DNA of 64,000 nt from Daucus carota subsp. sativus. Its lineage: Eukaryota; Streptophyta; Magnoliopsida; Apiales; Apiaceae. Shown piece by piece: positions 1 through 10,310 of the stretch. Position 1 is the first letter of the stretch. Every line of letters starts with the position of its first letter. Both the position numbers and the translations under genes were made by a program. The DNA lies in the NCBI RefSeq assembly GCF_001625215.2, contig NC_030385.2, positions 2,597,135 to 2,661,134 on the forward strand. The letters are read 5' to 3'. Under the pieces are notes generated by a model. The model was not told the DNA's origin. It did no database searches and worked only from the letters and a program-made list of their open reading frames with translations.

Positions 1-660
1 AAAAGCGTCCGTTTGAATAAATGAATTTTATCTATAAATAGTTTATTATAGTGAAAAATTATGCCGAGATCACTATTTTACTACAGATCTTGAAAATCAT
101 GTATGTTTTAAAATTTTTAATAATTTATAAATCAAATATTAATAGTATTTAAAGTCTTCGACAACAAAATTATCTCTATAAAACTCAACCCGTTTATCAT
201 AAGTCAAAAATCATGTACAGTTTTCGGGTTATGACATCTTTTTGGCTAAATACTTTATAAGTCCATAAAAATGCTGTATACATGTACAATAAAATATAAG
301 TGGAACTCAATAAAATCAAATACAGATTTTCAGAAATAAGAATGAATGATGAATGTTTAGCCAAAAGGTTTATAATTAGATTTATAATGATTGAGAGAAA
401 TAAATACAGATGATATCTAAGTATACCTGTAAATACAACTGCATATAGCAAATGAGAATACTTATCATTGAAATAAATTCCAAGCATAGTAAAGAACATC
501 TGGAATGAACGTTAGAAAGACATATCTTTCATACTCCCCACTATACAATAATTCACTACCTCATTATCTCCCCTCCACATAGCTCATTTATTTTATAATA
601 ATTTTTATTTAATTTAAAGTATAAAGTACTTTAAATCTCCCATCACCTCTCTCCAATGCC
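1..660. other. Upstream region of the SWEET gene, no gene seen
   Basis: AT-rich sequence with no convincing exon. The one open frame here (minus strand, about 197-499) has no splice context, no recognisable domain and the low-complexity hydrophobic composition expected of random AT-rich DNA. The right end presumably holds promoter elements of the SWEET gene; no transcription-factor site could be assigned with confidence. Confidence 0.6.
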
Positions 661-661
661 C

Positions 662-669
662 TATATAAA
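662..669 (+). promoter_or_regulatory. TATA box of the SWEET gene
   Basis: A TATATAAA match lies 113 bp before the start codon. That spacing leaves room for a transcription start near 695 and a leader of about 90 nt, typical for a plant pol II promoter. It is inferred from sequence and position only. Confidence 0.65.
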
Positions 670-782
670 GGACTCTCCGAACACTTTGATAGATGTGCTT
701 GACAGAGAGAATTAGATAACACTACAGACATCTCACTTCGTGGGTGTGTGGGAGAGATTGTGTCAATTTCCTCAGAAAACAA

Positions 783-2227
783 ATGGCTCCTTTATCTCCT
801 CACTGGACTCTTGCATTTGGCCTTCTTGGTATGTGTTTTCACATCACTTTCTCATCTATTCTTCTTCATCAATTCATTCTCCCTGTACTATAACTCTATA
901 AGTGTTGCATAGTATGCATGGCAAATCCATGCACGCAAATTATTAACAATGTGTACTTTATGTTACTGGTATTGCAGGTAATGTTGTGTCCTTCATGGTG
1001 TTTCTGGCACCGATGTAAGTACAAAGTTTCCGTGCACTCCTACCTTATTTTCCATTACGAAGTTTTAAAATTCGTATCGAGCCTAATTATATATGTTTAT
1101 TGCAGCCCAACATTTTATAAAGTATACAAAAAGAAATCAACCGAAGGGTTCCAATCAGTTCCGTACGTGGTGGGATTATTCAGTGCCATGCTCTGGATCT
1201 ACTACGCTTTGCTCAAGTCCAACGCCTTCCTTCTCATCACCATCAACTCTGTTGGATGTGTCATCCAGACCATTTACATTGTTATCTTCCTCTGTTATGC
1301 ACCCAAGAACGCCAAGGTAACTCACGTACACATCTTATTTTTGACAAGATTCGAACCCTGACAAGGGGTACTCGTATCTGACGAGATACCACTTGACCAT
1401 ACATGTAAACTTACACATATATATTGTTCTGTATGATGCAGCTTCAAACTATTAAGCTACTGGTCGGGATGAATGTCGTCGGATTCGGAATGATAATCGG
1501 ATTAACTCAATTTGTGGCGAACGGAGTAGCAAGCCGTGTGACTATTGTAGGCTGGATATGCCTGGTGTTTTCCTTGTGTGTGTTCGTTGCTCCTCTCGGT
1601 GTCGTGGTAATTATCTAATTAACTAATTAATCCCACTAAATACTTTCAAATTCTCACTGATTAATTAGTTAATTAATCTCATTTTTGCTAATTATATCTT
1701 ACTAATATTAAATTAACAGAGACAAGTTATCCGAACAAAAAGTGTGGAATACATGCCATTTCTCCTGTCTTTATTTCTCACTCTGAGTGCTGTTATGTGG
1801 TTCTTCTACGGCCTTCTTCTCAAAGATATCAATATCGCCGTAAGTACAAACATTAATTAAACCTATAATTATTTTATTATTCGCGAAATTTGATTAATTC
1901 ATTTCGATAATTTTGTTACAGGTTCCAAATGTGCTGGGATTCTCCTTCGGTGTAATTCAGATGGTGCTCTACATGATGTACAAGGACGCACAGAAAATCA
2001 ACACAAAATCCGAAAAGCTCCCGGAATTTCAAGACCAAATTATAGTCGTAGATGAACGCAAATTTCCGGAACTAGCTGAACAAATAGTCGACGTGATGAA
2101 GCTTAGTGCACTGGTCTGTTCGGAGATGAAGCCAGTGGCGCCTCCAACTCCTTGTGGAAACGAGACTCCGGTGGTCGTGGCGGTGCCTCCACCGGCATTG
2201 CCAGTGCAACCAGTGGCCGTAGCATGA
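783..2227 (+). CDS. SWEET-family sugar transporter, six exons
   Basis: Bidirectional sugar uniporter of the SWEET (MtN3/saliva) family, acting in the plasma membrane or tonoplast. Exons read 783-828, 978-1014, 1106-1316, 1442-1606, 1720-1839 and 1922-2227; all introns are GT-AG, phases match, and the 37-nt second exon and 120-nt fifth exon are characteristic of plant SWEET genes. The product is 294 aa with seven predicted membrane segments in two MtN3 repeats (about residues 10-98 and 132-217). The [17 protein letters not shown] motif after helix 1 is the family signature. The long cytosolic tail, rich in Pro and Val, ends in alternating PV/PA dipeptides. Length and tail suggest a clade III (sucrose-type) member, but that is inference; clade needs a tree. 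Exon 3 carries unsplit KSTEGFQS and the conserved N of helix 3, so the pore looks intact. A TATA box precedes it. Confidence 0.93.
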
Positions 2228-2836
2228 GTTCTGATATATGAAGTTCATCAATGGAGTGGGATTGCGGTTTTTGTTAATTTGCCATGCATGTATGATCACG
2301 TGCGTCATGAGTGTCACGTGCATGCTCTCTTCTTAATTTGTAGTGTCTTTAATTAACCGTGATCAATCATGGGTTATCTAATTCTCTCTATGTAATTACA
2401 CTTTAATTATGATAATTATGAAATATATCTCGACTTTTATATACACACTTTCTTTGCTGGATATTTCTATTTTTGTTCGTTGGATTTTTTAATTAATTAA
2501 AAGCACGCAAACCACAAGTGAATATTGCTTGATTAATTTGATTTCTATCTTTTTCAAAATTAATTAAGTATCGAATTGTAGTTGATCGGGTTAATCTTTA
2601 TAGCGTATACGAATGTAGGACATTATTGTTTAATGTAAGTGTAGACCGGACACGTACGTACAATTATTTGAATGTCGTTGTAGGCTGATGATCTGTATTC
2701 AAATTCAATTGTGTGGGCCGGAGGACGATTGTTGTGAGCTACTCCGGCTTGATGGGACTGTGTAGCATTAAACTTGAACAGGTTCATGATTTGAGCATAA
2801 TCAGAATAATAAAATCAGAATAAATTAGTAACTATG
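2228..2836. other. SWEET 3' flank, no gene seen
   Basis: AT-rich 3' flank containing the presumed SWEET 3' UTR. No ORF with splice context, RNA gene or element end was recognised. Confidence 0.5.
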
Positions 2837-3140
2837 GGGTATTTGGACGCGACCGGCTTAAAAGCACGGCTTTTAAGTTCATAAATTAGAAACACTTTTT
2901 TTACTGTTATAGTAAAAATCAAGAAGTACTCGTAAGATGAATTAGAAACATTTTTTGTACTGTTATAGTAAAAATCAAGAAGTACTCGTAAGAAGAAGCC
3001 GAGAATATTGATTTTTGTTTTCTGATTTCTATTTATATCACAAACACTTTAGTCGCTTACGAGTCCTAACTTGTTTCTAACTTCTACTTATTTTTTACTT
3101 TGAACAACAAATCTTTATTTTAAGTTCACCACATAGCGCT
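2837..3140. repeat. Degraded hAT-like MITE with an internal 56-bp tandem duplication
   Basis: Begins GGGGTATTTGGACGCGACCGG, resembling the 'G(T)GTTTGG' ends of other short elements in this window, and holds the same 'agaagc/ttaagc'-rich interior. Two adjacent copies of a roughly 56-bp block (about 2883-2938 and 2939-2993, each with AGTAAAAATCAAGAAGTACTC) make up the left half. The right terminal repeat is poorly preserved, so the boundary is approximate. Confidence 0.4.
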
Positions 3141-3522
3141 GTATATAATCTTTATATGTGGTATTTTCAACTCGGAAAACAAAAGGAGATGCACTGTATG
3201 TATTTTTCTACATAAGATAAAGCTAATCAATGAGAAAAAAGATCACAGCTGAAAGGCAGAACCCTAGCTTTTAAAGCAGACAGAGAACCTGTCGGGTTGA
3301 GTTGGTTTATAAATAATTCAGCACCGAGTAATATGGTTAATTCATTTATATTAGCATCATCCTAATTCAACATATGTAATCTGTTAAAAAATCTGATTAC
3401 AAAAACATTTTCCGGGGGCTGAAAATTTCATGAAAACTAAATTAATTTATTACAAAAACAATTATATATATAGGATTACTTTTCACTATTTCTAAAATTC
3501 AGGAGATCAACATAGCCTCTTA

Positions 3523-3850
3523 GAGCATTCCCCATCATGAATATCTTTTAGCTAAAAATTAAGTTTGCATAACAAAAACAAAAAAAAAAATATAGCCAAT
3601 ATCTTCAAAAAAGCACACTCCAACCACACATTATGTTCATAACAATATAAATATTAATAACATAATATTTTTAAATTATAGCCAACCAATATATTTTTTT
3701 TTGCTAGTTGATTACACACGCACACGTGGGAGTCGACCTCCCGACCTCCCGCAGGGGGTACAAGAGCTCTACCACCACACCAACACCTTGTTGGCTATAG
3801 CCAACCAATATAGCCAATACCATCGAAGCACAATTTCTTGCAGGTTCAAC
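3523..3850. mobile_element. Truncated Tourist-like MITE (GAGCATCTCC family)
   Basis: Starts with TTA followed by GAGCATTCCCC and shares its interior (TATAGCCAACCAATATAGCC, 'accatcgaagcacaat...caggttcaacaaatttta') with the two complete copies at 31481-31890 and 32059-32482. The right terminal repeat is missing. It is interrupted by a SINE at 3693-3795. Confidence 0.65.
3693..3795 (-). mobile_element. tRNA-derived SINE inserted in a Tourist MITE
   Basis: Read on the minus strand it contains a pol III A-box-like GTGGTGGTAGAGCTCTTG and a B-box-like GGTCGACTCC, and ends in an A-tract (seen as T10 at about 3694-3702). It is bracketed by identical 16-bp repeats TATAGCCAACCAATAT at 3677-3692 and 3796-3811, the target-site duplication, and those 16 bp belong to the host MITE. 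About 103 bp long, so probably 3'-shortened. The perfect duplication implies a fairly recent insertion. Confidence 0.75.
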
Positions 3851-4004
3851 AAATTTTAAATAATTTTATTAATCAAAAATTTAGATTTATGTTTTTATTA
3901 TTTTTAAAAACTGAAAAAATTATTTTAATATAAATTATATATATTTATAATAATTTAAATTTTTGATATTTTGTATTATATATATATATAATATATATAT
4001 ATAT

Positions 4005-4560
4005 GGGCTTACTCCACTAGAAACTAAATTAACCTAGAAACTAGTCCCTGACCAGTTTTTCATCACTGGTTTTAACTACAAAAATCACTACAATTAGAAA
4101 TCACTATTTTATATATACAAAATCTGACAAATATAGATATATGGATACACATATATACAACGTATGTCATCATCATCTTCACTCATACTATATTTATGAA
4201 ATTCCTAACATCATTATCAACGTCTTCCACTACTACCGCCGTCACCTACAATCATGATTTGCTTTTCACGTTTGTCACCATAACTTGCCACTACTAATAA
4301 CTATCTACTATCACCACACACCTCATCTCGTCATTTTCTATCATCATTGACCTCCCACAACTATAATTCATGATAAATAATCAACCACCAATACCAATCA
4401 TAACTAAATTTTCTCAATTATCAAAAATAAAAACTAATGATTTAACTACATAAGATAGTGATTAACAACATAGAAACTAGTGATTTATGTTATAAACAGT
4501 GATTGAAGGAATGGTTTCTAGTTTTTAGAATAAATTTAATTTCTATTTGATCACTTGCTT
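4005..4560. mobile_element. MITE with imperfect terminal inverted repeats, superfamily uncertain
   Basis: The left end GGGCTTACTCCACTAGAAAC and the reverse complement of the right end (AAGCAAGTGATCAAATAGAAA) can be aligned for about 45 bp, including ACTAGAAACTAAATT against the same order of bases on the other side. The element is flanked on both sides by (TA)n. The interior has repeated 'tcactagt/accatcat' words and no coding potential. Confidence 0.55.
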
Positions 4561-4669
4561 ATATATATATAGTTCACTTAAACTTCGGTCATTTCACAAC
4601 CAAAAAAGGCACGATATATAGGAGTATGAGAGGTGAAGTCGTTTTACGTGTTTAAGAAAGTGAATTATT

Positions 4670-5230
4670 GGGGGTGTTGCTGCTTCCAGTTTCTGTTTTT
4701 GTTGACCCATCTACGTAGATAAGCAGAAGTATTTTTAAGAAGTATTTAAGTAAGAATCACTTTTTTTAAGATAATCAGCAAGGTTAGGTACCTATGCGGC
4801 TAGCCGCCGCCAACTTTTTTCCAATAATACCTAGTCCCATTTTTTTCAATGAAGTTTGAAACTTTTGAATTAAAGAACTTATATTATATTCGTAATATGA
4901 AAGAGTCGTGTGAAGAAGGTAACGTATACACTTGATTAGGAATATAATAGTTTGACTTAGTACACGAGTTTCTAAAAGACTATGGGGCCATTTGTGTGAG
5001 ATTAAAATAAGTGCTTCTTGCTTAAAATAAAAAAGTGATGTAGAAGTTATAAGCAAGTTAAGACTTATAAGTGATTAAAGTATTTGGAAAATAAGTAGAA
5101 GCCCTCAAACAAAAGCTAGCCTTCCTAGCTTTTTATAAGTGCTTCTTGACTTGTTACACAAACAGTACGAATAAGTGCTTATAACTTATAAACCAGAAGC
5201 TGGGCTTAAAAGCCCTAAACAAACACCCCC
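4670..5230. mobile_element. hAT-like MITE
   Basis: Terminal inverted repeats begin GGGGGTGTT at the left and end AAACACCCCC at the right; the next 25 bp ('...cttccagtttctg' against 'ccagaagctgggctt...') also pair imperfectly. No clear 8-bp target duplication. Related short elements occur at 8050 and 25734. No coding capacity. Confidence 0.55.
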
Positions 5231-6285
5231 TATGATTGATAATAAATCATTTGTTTTGATATTGTAATTAAAATAATAAATTTTGATAATAATACATAAG
5301 TTATTGTAAGAGTTTCTAAAGATTTATATTAGAAGATGTAATACACTACATTCTAGCAATAATTGGATAAATATCAATTTTTTCAGATGTTGGAATTTTT
5401 ATAATAAATTATAAAATATGATAATCAAAGTTATTATTTGTCTAAATATATTATTATTTGTCTAAAGAATAATTTATTTTAGACAAATAATATTGACAGA
5501 AAATTATCATAAATTATCTAAATTTATTTTTCAATACATTTACAACTTAAGTTACTAGAATAACCGAAGGTAAGCCATAAGCAAGAAGACAAAGGACAGT
5601 CTGAAATCACTTTCACTTGATGCATGGTGGCATTGTATCATTTTGGAACATGTAAACAATCAAAGAAAGAACGATAAGAAACTGTGATCATGATAAACAA
5701 GTTAAGAAGAGCCATATGATTTGAGCTAGGCAGCTAGAAACACTGAATTGAGATCAAGGACGTTTTTACATATTCTTTTGTTTTGTGGTTTATCTTAAAG
5801 CCAGATACTTTTAGCTTTCTAGTATTGCTTGGTGGGGTGTACATGTGATGAAATCATGTCCCATTCTCTAGATTTTTTTCAATCATTAAGTCGTGAATTC
5901 CAATAATGTCTTCACTAATCACTTTGGTTTTGTTCTTGGACCATAATCTTTATTCATTCATGACGTTATTGTCAACTAAGAGCAGTAGTCTTTTAATCAA
6001 CGTGTTCGGCGTATCTTATTTACAAAAACATTTATTGCCAAAATGATTGCACTTGTATATAAACTTTTCTGGAAGGTAAATATTTTGGGAGCGTTTAGTA
6101 TTTTTATATTATATATTAAATATTATAAACTGAATACATGTCTGAGAATTTTTTTAAGAAAAATTAATTATTCATTTTTGAGAAATATCATAGTACCTAT
6201 ACTTAAGGTGCACAAATTAACTCAATTAAATATGGATCAATCTAAGTCCGATGAAACTAATTAAAAATATCAGAAACTTAAAATA
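5231..6285. other. Intergenic, nothing recognised
   Basis: AT-rich DNA without gene, RNA or element signature that I can support. A small ORF at 6043-6264 has no domain and ends inside unrelated repeat sequence. Confidence 0.5.
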
Positions 6286-6548
6286 CTACTCCCTTCATCC
6301 CATTTTAAGTGTCCTGTTTGACTTTTGAATGGTCAAATTGACCAAATTTTGACTGAGATTTACATATATAATATGATTTTGAAAAATAAAAAAAATTATG
6401 TCATTATAAAGTACATACAATATACTATAAAATGTAATTTTCAGTTTTTTAAAATGATAAATATTTTGTTCTCTATGCTTGGTCAAAAATTGGTCAGTTT
6501 GACTGTTCAAAGTCAAAACAGGACACTTAAAATGGGATGGAGGTAGTA
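6286..6548. mobile_element. Stowaway-like MITE with long inverted repeats
   Basis: Left end 'ctactcccttcatcccattttaag' pairs with right end 'cttaaaatgggatggaggtag', and pairing continues through 'gtcaaaattggtc', so almost the whole 263 bp can fold back. TA dinucleotides flank it. The CTCCCTCC...GGGAGGGAG-type end is the usual plant Stowaway (Tc1/mariner) signature. A relative lies at 36058-36314. Apparent ORFs on both strands here only reflect the inverted repeat. Confidence 0.8.
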
Positions 6549-7329
6549 GTAAATGTATAAAAAAAACTAGTCAAATATATAAATTTTGTTAAAATACCTT
6601 AAGGTAAATTTTGTCATTCATAATACCACCCATCTTATCCGAACAAAACATTTAGGAGATAATTTTTTGTTCATTCTTTTTGGACTAATTAAATAACCAA
6701 GAACAGTATCGTGGTCAATAATTTATTTTGTTTTGTTTTGGCACTTGCTAAATGGATAGTGATATATGGTTAAAAAGCAATAGTGCCATGCATGATGAAT
6801 ATATATATAATCTTAAGGTGCACACACTGAAAACCACCGGTTCCCATGTATATATCTAATAAATCTGGTGTATCCGTATCTTTATTTTTTCTGTCGGTAT
6901 TAATATTTGCATGCCCCTATCCATTTTTATCCATATCTAGCTCTTTAAATAATATAAAAGGCGCTTTATAATGGTTATTGGGTAGATTGGTGTTACTCTC
7001 AAGGAAAAGCTCGTAACATTTATTGACTACCAATTCAGTAATCTATTGACACTGGACAACAGATGGCCAGTAATCTCAGGCAAGGATTGAGTATTGGGCT
7101 AAATTAGGTGAGAGTTATACCTAAGGTGGATCGTACCAGTCGTTTAAAGGCGACAAAAATAATTATGTTACACGTGACAAGAATTTTAAAATACAAACAT
7201 ATGCTAGTGTTTTTAATTTGTTAAAAACCAATATATTTAAACCATTTGTTTATTAGCCTGATCAAATTTACAATCGGTTGTATGGATTCTTTGTTTATAA
7301 ATAAGTATAAAATCTAAATCTTCCATGGA
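6549..7329. other. Intergenic, nothing recognised
   Basis: No gene or element could be supported. The sequence is AT-rich without long open frames. Confidence 0.45.
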
Positions 7330-7633
7330 GAGCATCTTCAGGGTTAACAACTGTTTGGTAAAAATATATGTGTCATATCATATGTATTTTAGGTGGCTCT
7401 TTCAGATTATATGTAAAAAAGATGCACTCCAACCATCATCTCTTAAAAAAAATATATAGATAATTAGGTACCATTCAATAGATTTGTTTAAAAAAATTAA
7501 ATATAATTTTAAATTAACATAATTATACATAACATCACTAGAGTGTATATCTTTATTGTTAGCAATAAAATTGTATGATTCAATTAGATAAATATAAAAT
7601 TAATAATTTTAAATATTAATATTTGAGATGCTC
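7330..7633. mobile_element. Tourist-like MITE, diverged
   Basis: Terminal repeats GAGCATCTTCA and (reverse) GAGATGCTC match the GAGCATCTCC family seen at 3.5 and 31.5-32.5 kb. The interior is AT-rich with the phrase 'gcactccaacca'. Target duplication is not preserved. Confidence 0.6.
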
Positions 7634-7665
7634 TAATGCAAAGCTGTTTTCTCATTTCTAACAAA

Positions 7666-7842
7666 TGTTGTAAAAAGCGGGATTCGGACTTAATCGGTGA
7701 AGTCACGGAATAAGGATTAATCGGTGATTAATTGAATTGATCGGGGATTAATCGGATTAATCGGAGATTTAATCAGTTCGGCGAGTTACGGAACAGGGAT
7801 TAATCGGTGACTAATCGTGATTAATCACCGACTTTTTGAACA
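7666..7842. mobile_element. Short MITE built of GATTAATCGG repeats
   Basis: Left end TGTTGTAAAAAGCGGG and right end CCGACTTTTTGAACA are inverted. Inside, GATTAATCGGTG-like words occur at least six times. A second, more diverged member in inverted orientation lies at 17611-17758 inside the TPD1-like gene, which supports a mobile family. Superfamily probably hAT, from the termini only. Confidence 0.55.
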
Positions 7843-8049
7843 GAGTTTCTAACCATTAAGAGGCTGAGCTGAAGGAATTCTAGCTATAATTAACTTCTCA
7901 TTTATTATAATGATATTTTTTAAAATTAAGCTAAATGACCCATACGACCTCGGCTACTATTTTTGTCATAATATTTTAGAATTCTAGTTCCATTTGGAAC
8001 CACGTGAAAAAAATTGCAGTATACACTTTAGACGGAGTCCAGATAACGA

Positions 8050-8273
8050 GGGTGTTTGTTTATAAAAAACTGAGGCGGCTTCTAACTTCTGTTTTTTTAT
8101 CCGTTCGTGTAAAGAAGTAGAAGCACTTTTAAGAAGCTGAGAATGCTAGCTTTTCCCTCACAACTTCTGTTTTTTTTCCAAACACTTTATTAACTTATTT
8201 ACTTCTCACTTCTACTCCACTTCTTTATTATAAGTAAGAAGTCAATTTTTTTAAGTTAACCCAAACGGTCCCA
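8050..8273. mobile_element. hAT-like MITE
   Basis: Left end GGGTGTTTGTTTATAAA and right end 'aagttaacccaaacggtccc' are imperfect inverted repeats; subterminal 'cttctaacttctg' and 'gtaagaagtcaa' also pair. Same general type as the element at 4670-5230. Confidence 0.5.
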
Positions 8274-8677
8274 ACTGATCAGATCTTTGTGAGTTGCTTA
8301 GTAGATTATCTCAGATTTTTTTTTTATCATGCAATAATCTATTTCCGCTTTATAGAAATTCAACTCTTAATCATCTTTCAAGCGAGAGAACGCGTTGAGT
8401 CATCCCACAAGATACAACACCTGCTGTCCGAAAATAGACAGCTTCCTAGTATTTCGAATTTCAGGAACTCCTGATCCAACGAACATAGGACCACAGGAAT
8501 AAGAACCTGCCAAATTTCATAATTTTCCTTTCTTCATGACAATGTTGTTTTGATCCTACCAAGAGCCAAAACTTACAACATAACAACATATCCTAGCAGT
8601 GTCACTTCAGCTCAAAAGTGCTAGCAAATTGGTATACATTAGTTATTTGTTTGTTCGGCCAAATACTATTTATCTAA

Positions 8678-10180
8678 TCAACGTGGGATAAGACTTATAT
8701 CAGCTGTAATCGTGATCAGCGCTGCATTTTGAATAAAATCAATGGCACGAAAGGCCTGCGTAGTCTTATCAACAGGATCCACATCTATACGAGTTATGAA
8801 GGCCTGAAAAATGCTGCAATTTTTGTAAAGAACAGACAGCAGATTGGTCCAGCTCTCGTATCAGGATAACAATGAGTGCCAAACTTCTTACATCATATGC
8901 AGCTGCACAACCACTACAACTATCAAGAGAATTCTAATTATAAAAATACACCACTATGAAAAGAAGTTCCACTCAAAGCACATTGATAAAGACAACTCCG
9001 ATGGCTCAGCAGATCTATTCCACCTCTTGCTGTCCAGATTGGTCTTGCAGACCTGCTCGCATTAGTTTAAACGTTTAATAGTACTAAAGCTACCGATATT
9101 TTAGAACTTGGATAGTTAGTATGAGACTATTAGGCACAATTTCATATAGTTAAGTGACTAAAAGGATATTATCTCATCAATAATGTAATGTATTAAGAGT
9201 ACTGTCATTACTCATTAGTACCCCAGATATTCGAAGCAATGTAGATATTTGATTTCCTAGATATATATACTCAGATGATTAATGGATCATATGCTGAGAG
9301 ACAGCATCCGCGCACAAGTGAAGAGAAATGTATGGTTCAAGGCCATCATTACATCTTAGATTTTAAAAAATATAACTACTCATATTAGCTAAAAATCTGG
9401 CCTATCTCAAATGAATTTTAAGCTCTGAATATGCTCTGCATTTGCGTATACAGGGTAGAAGTTCTGCAAACAATTTAAAGAAGCTATATATATATATATA
9501 TATAATAAAAAACGATGTGAGGACTCGTACAAAACCAATTTGCCTGGTTTGCCTAAAACTATTGAGGTTTAACATTATACTTAATCAGTTAATCCTCCTG
9601 CAGCGGAGCAGTCTCCAGACTGTACTTCTTCATGCTCTAACCGAACATAAACACCTCTCCCATCACAACAGAACAGTTGGTCCTCGTCGAACAGACTATG
9701 GATCTTACATGTGGATGGGTTTTAGGACTGCTCCTGATGAGGCTTGTGACCGAAGTTCCTGATGCAGCAAAAAATAAATATAAATTTGAGAAGCAAAGAC
9801 TTAAAGGCAAGTTATGAAAGAAAATTTAGGCATTTTTATAAAAAAAATTGATTGAGCAGAACTATACTAAATGGTCCTGTTTTTCGACCTACTTGAGCAC
9901 TCTACATAACTGAGCAGATTAAAATCAGTTTTTGTTGCCACGAGGATTATTTGAAACCTTAAGGCATACAAATAAATTAAATGGTAAGACGGAAATAAAG
10001 ACAGGTCCATGACCTTGCTTAGCAAATATATATGGGCACAAATATATCCCATGACTTAGCTGGAAATTGTCTGGATCGAAATCGAAGGCACAAAACCATC
10101 CATGCTTGATTTTGAACGTTGAGAGAGCTGAAAGGAGATGCGAAAGTCCAGGAGGAAGGAAAAAAAAGAGAAAAGGGAAG
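8678..10180 (-). other. Unrecognised, probably spliced minus-strand locus
   Basis: Three signals suggest a transcribed gene. First, TATAAATA at 10202-10209 followed by a pyrimidine-rich leader. Second, a possible internal exon near 9716-9764 (acceptor 'tgctgcatcag', donor GTAAGATCC) reading ELRSQASSGAVLKPIH. Third, a terminal frame 8678-8812 after acceptor 'aaattgcag' encoding 44 residues that include RIDVDPVDKTTQAFRAIDF. The first ATG after the TATA box opens only a 15-codon frame (MDGFVPSISIQTISS). I cannot join these into one supported CDS, and no family is recognised. It could be a real small gene with short exons, a spliced non-coding RNA or a decayed gene. Repeat 'tatatata' sits in a presumed intron near 9485. 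Confidence 0.3.
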
Positions 10181-10201
10181 GAAGTCCTCAGTGCTCTTGT
10201 C

Positions 10202-10209
10202 TATTTATA
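10202..10209 (-). promoter_or_regulatory. TATA box of the unrecognised minus-strand locus
   Basis: TATAAATA on the minus strand, 20 bp downstream of the tRNA-Ser 3' end and directly after its T-tract. It is followed at the usual distance by a C/T-rich leader. Confidence 0.4.
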
Positions 10210-10212
10210 GAG

Positions 10213-10218
10213 AAAAAA
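10213..10218 (-). terminator. Pol III T-tract terminator of tRNA-Ser
   Basis: Six T residues on the minus strand 12 bp beyond the tRNA 3' end, the standard RNA polymerase III stop signal. Confidence 0.7.
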
Positions 10219-10229
10219 GTACTAGAATT

Positions 10230-10310
10230 CGTGGACGGCAGGATTCGAACCTGCGCGGGCGAACCCACATGATTTCTAGTCATGCCCGATAACCACTCCG
10301 GCACGTCCAC
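10230..10310 (-). tRNA. tRNA-Ser (anticodon AGA)
   Basis: On the minus strand the sequence folds as a class II tRNA: acceptor GTGGACG pairing with CGTCCAC, D-arm GCCGGAGTGG, anticodon stem CATGA/TCATG around the loop CTAGAAA (anticodon AGA), a long variable arm (GTGGG..CCCGC) and T-arm GCAGGTTCGAATCCTGC. There is no intron. The pol III internal boxes are intact and a T6 tract follows. It reads UCN serine codons. The variable loop is one base shorter than in the Arabidopsis gene as I remember it. Confident. Confidence 0.96.

Noticed and set aside
6295-6546. Two 73-codon frames on opposite strands with similar ends
   Set aside because: Created by the inverted repeats of the Stowaway MITE; not genes.
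9720-9765. Possible C/D-box snoRNA (CTGATGA and CTGATG words)
   Set aside because: The boxes are only about 20-25 bases apart and there is no terminal stem, far too short for a C/D snoRNA.
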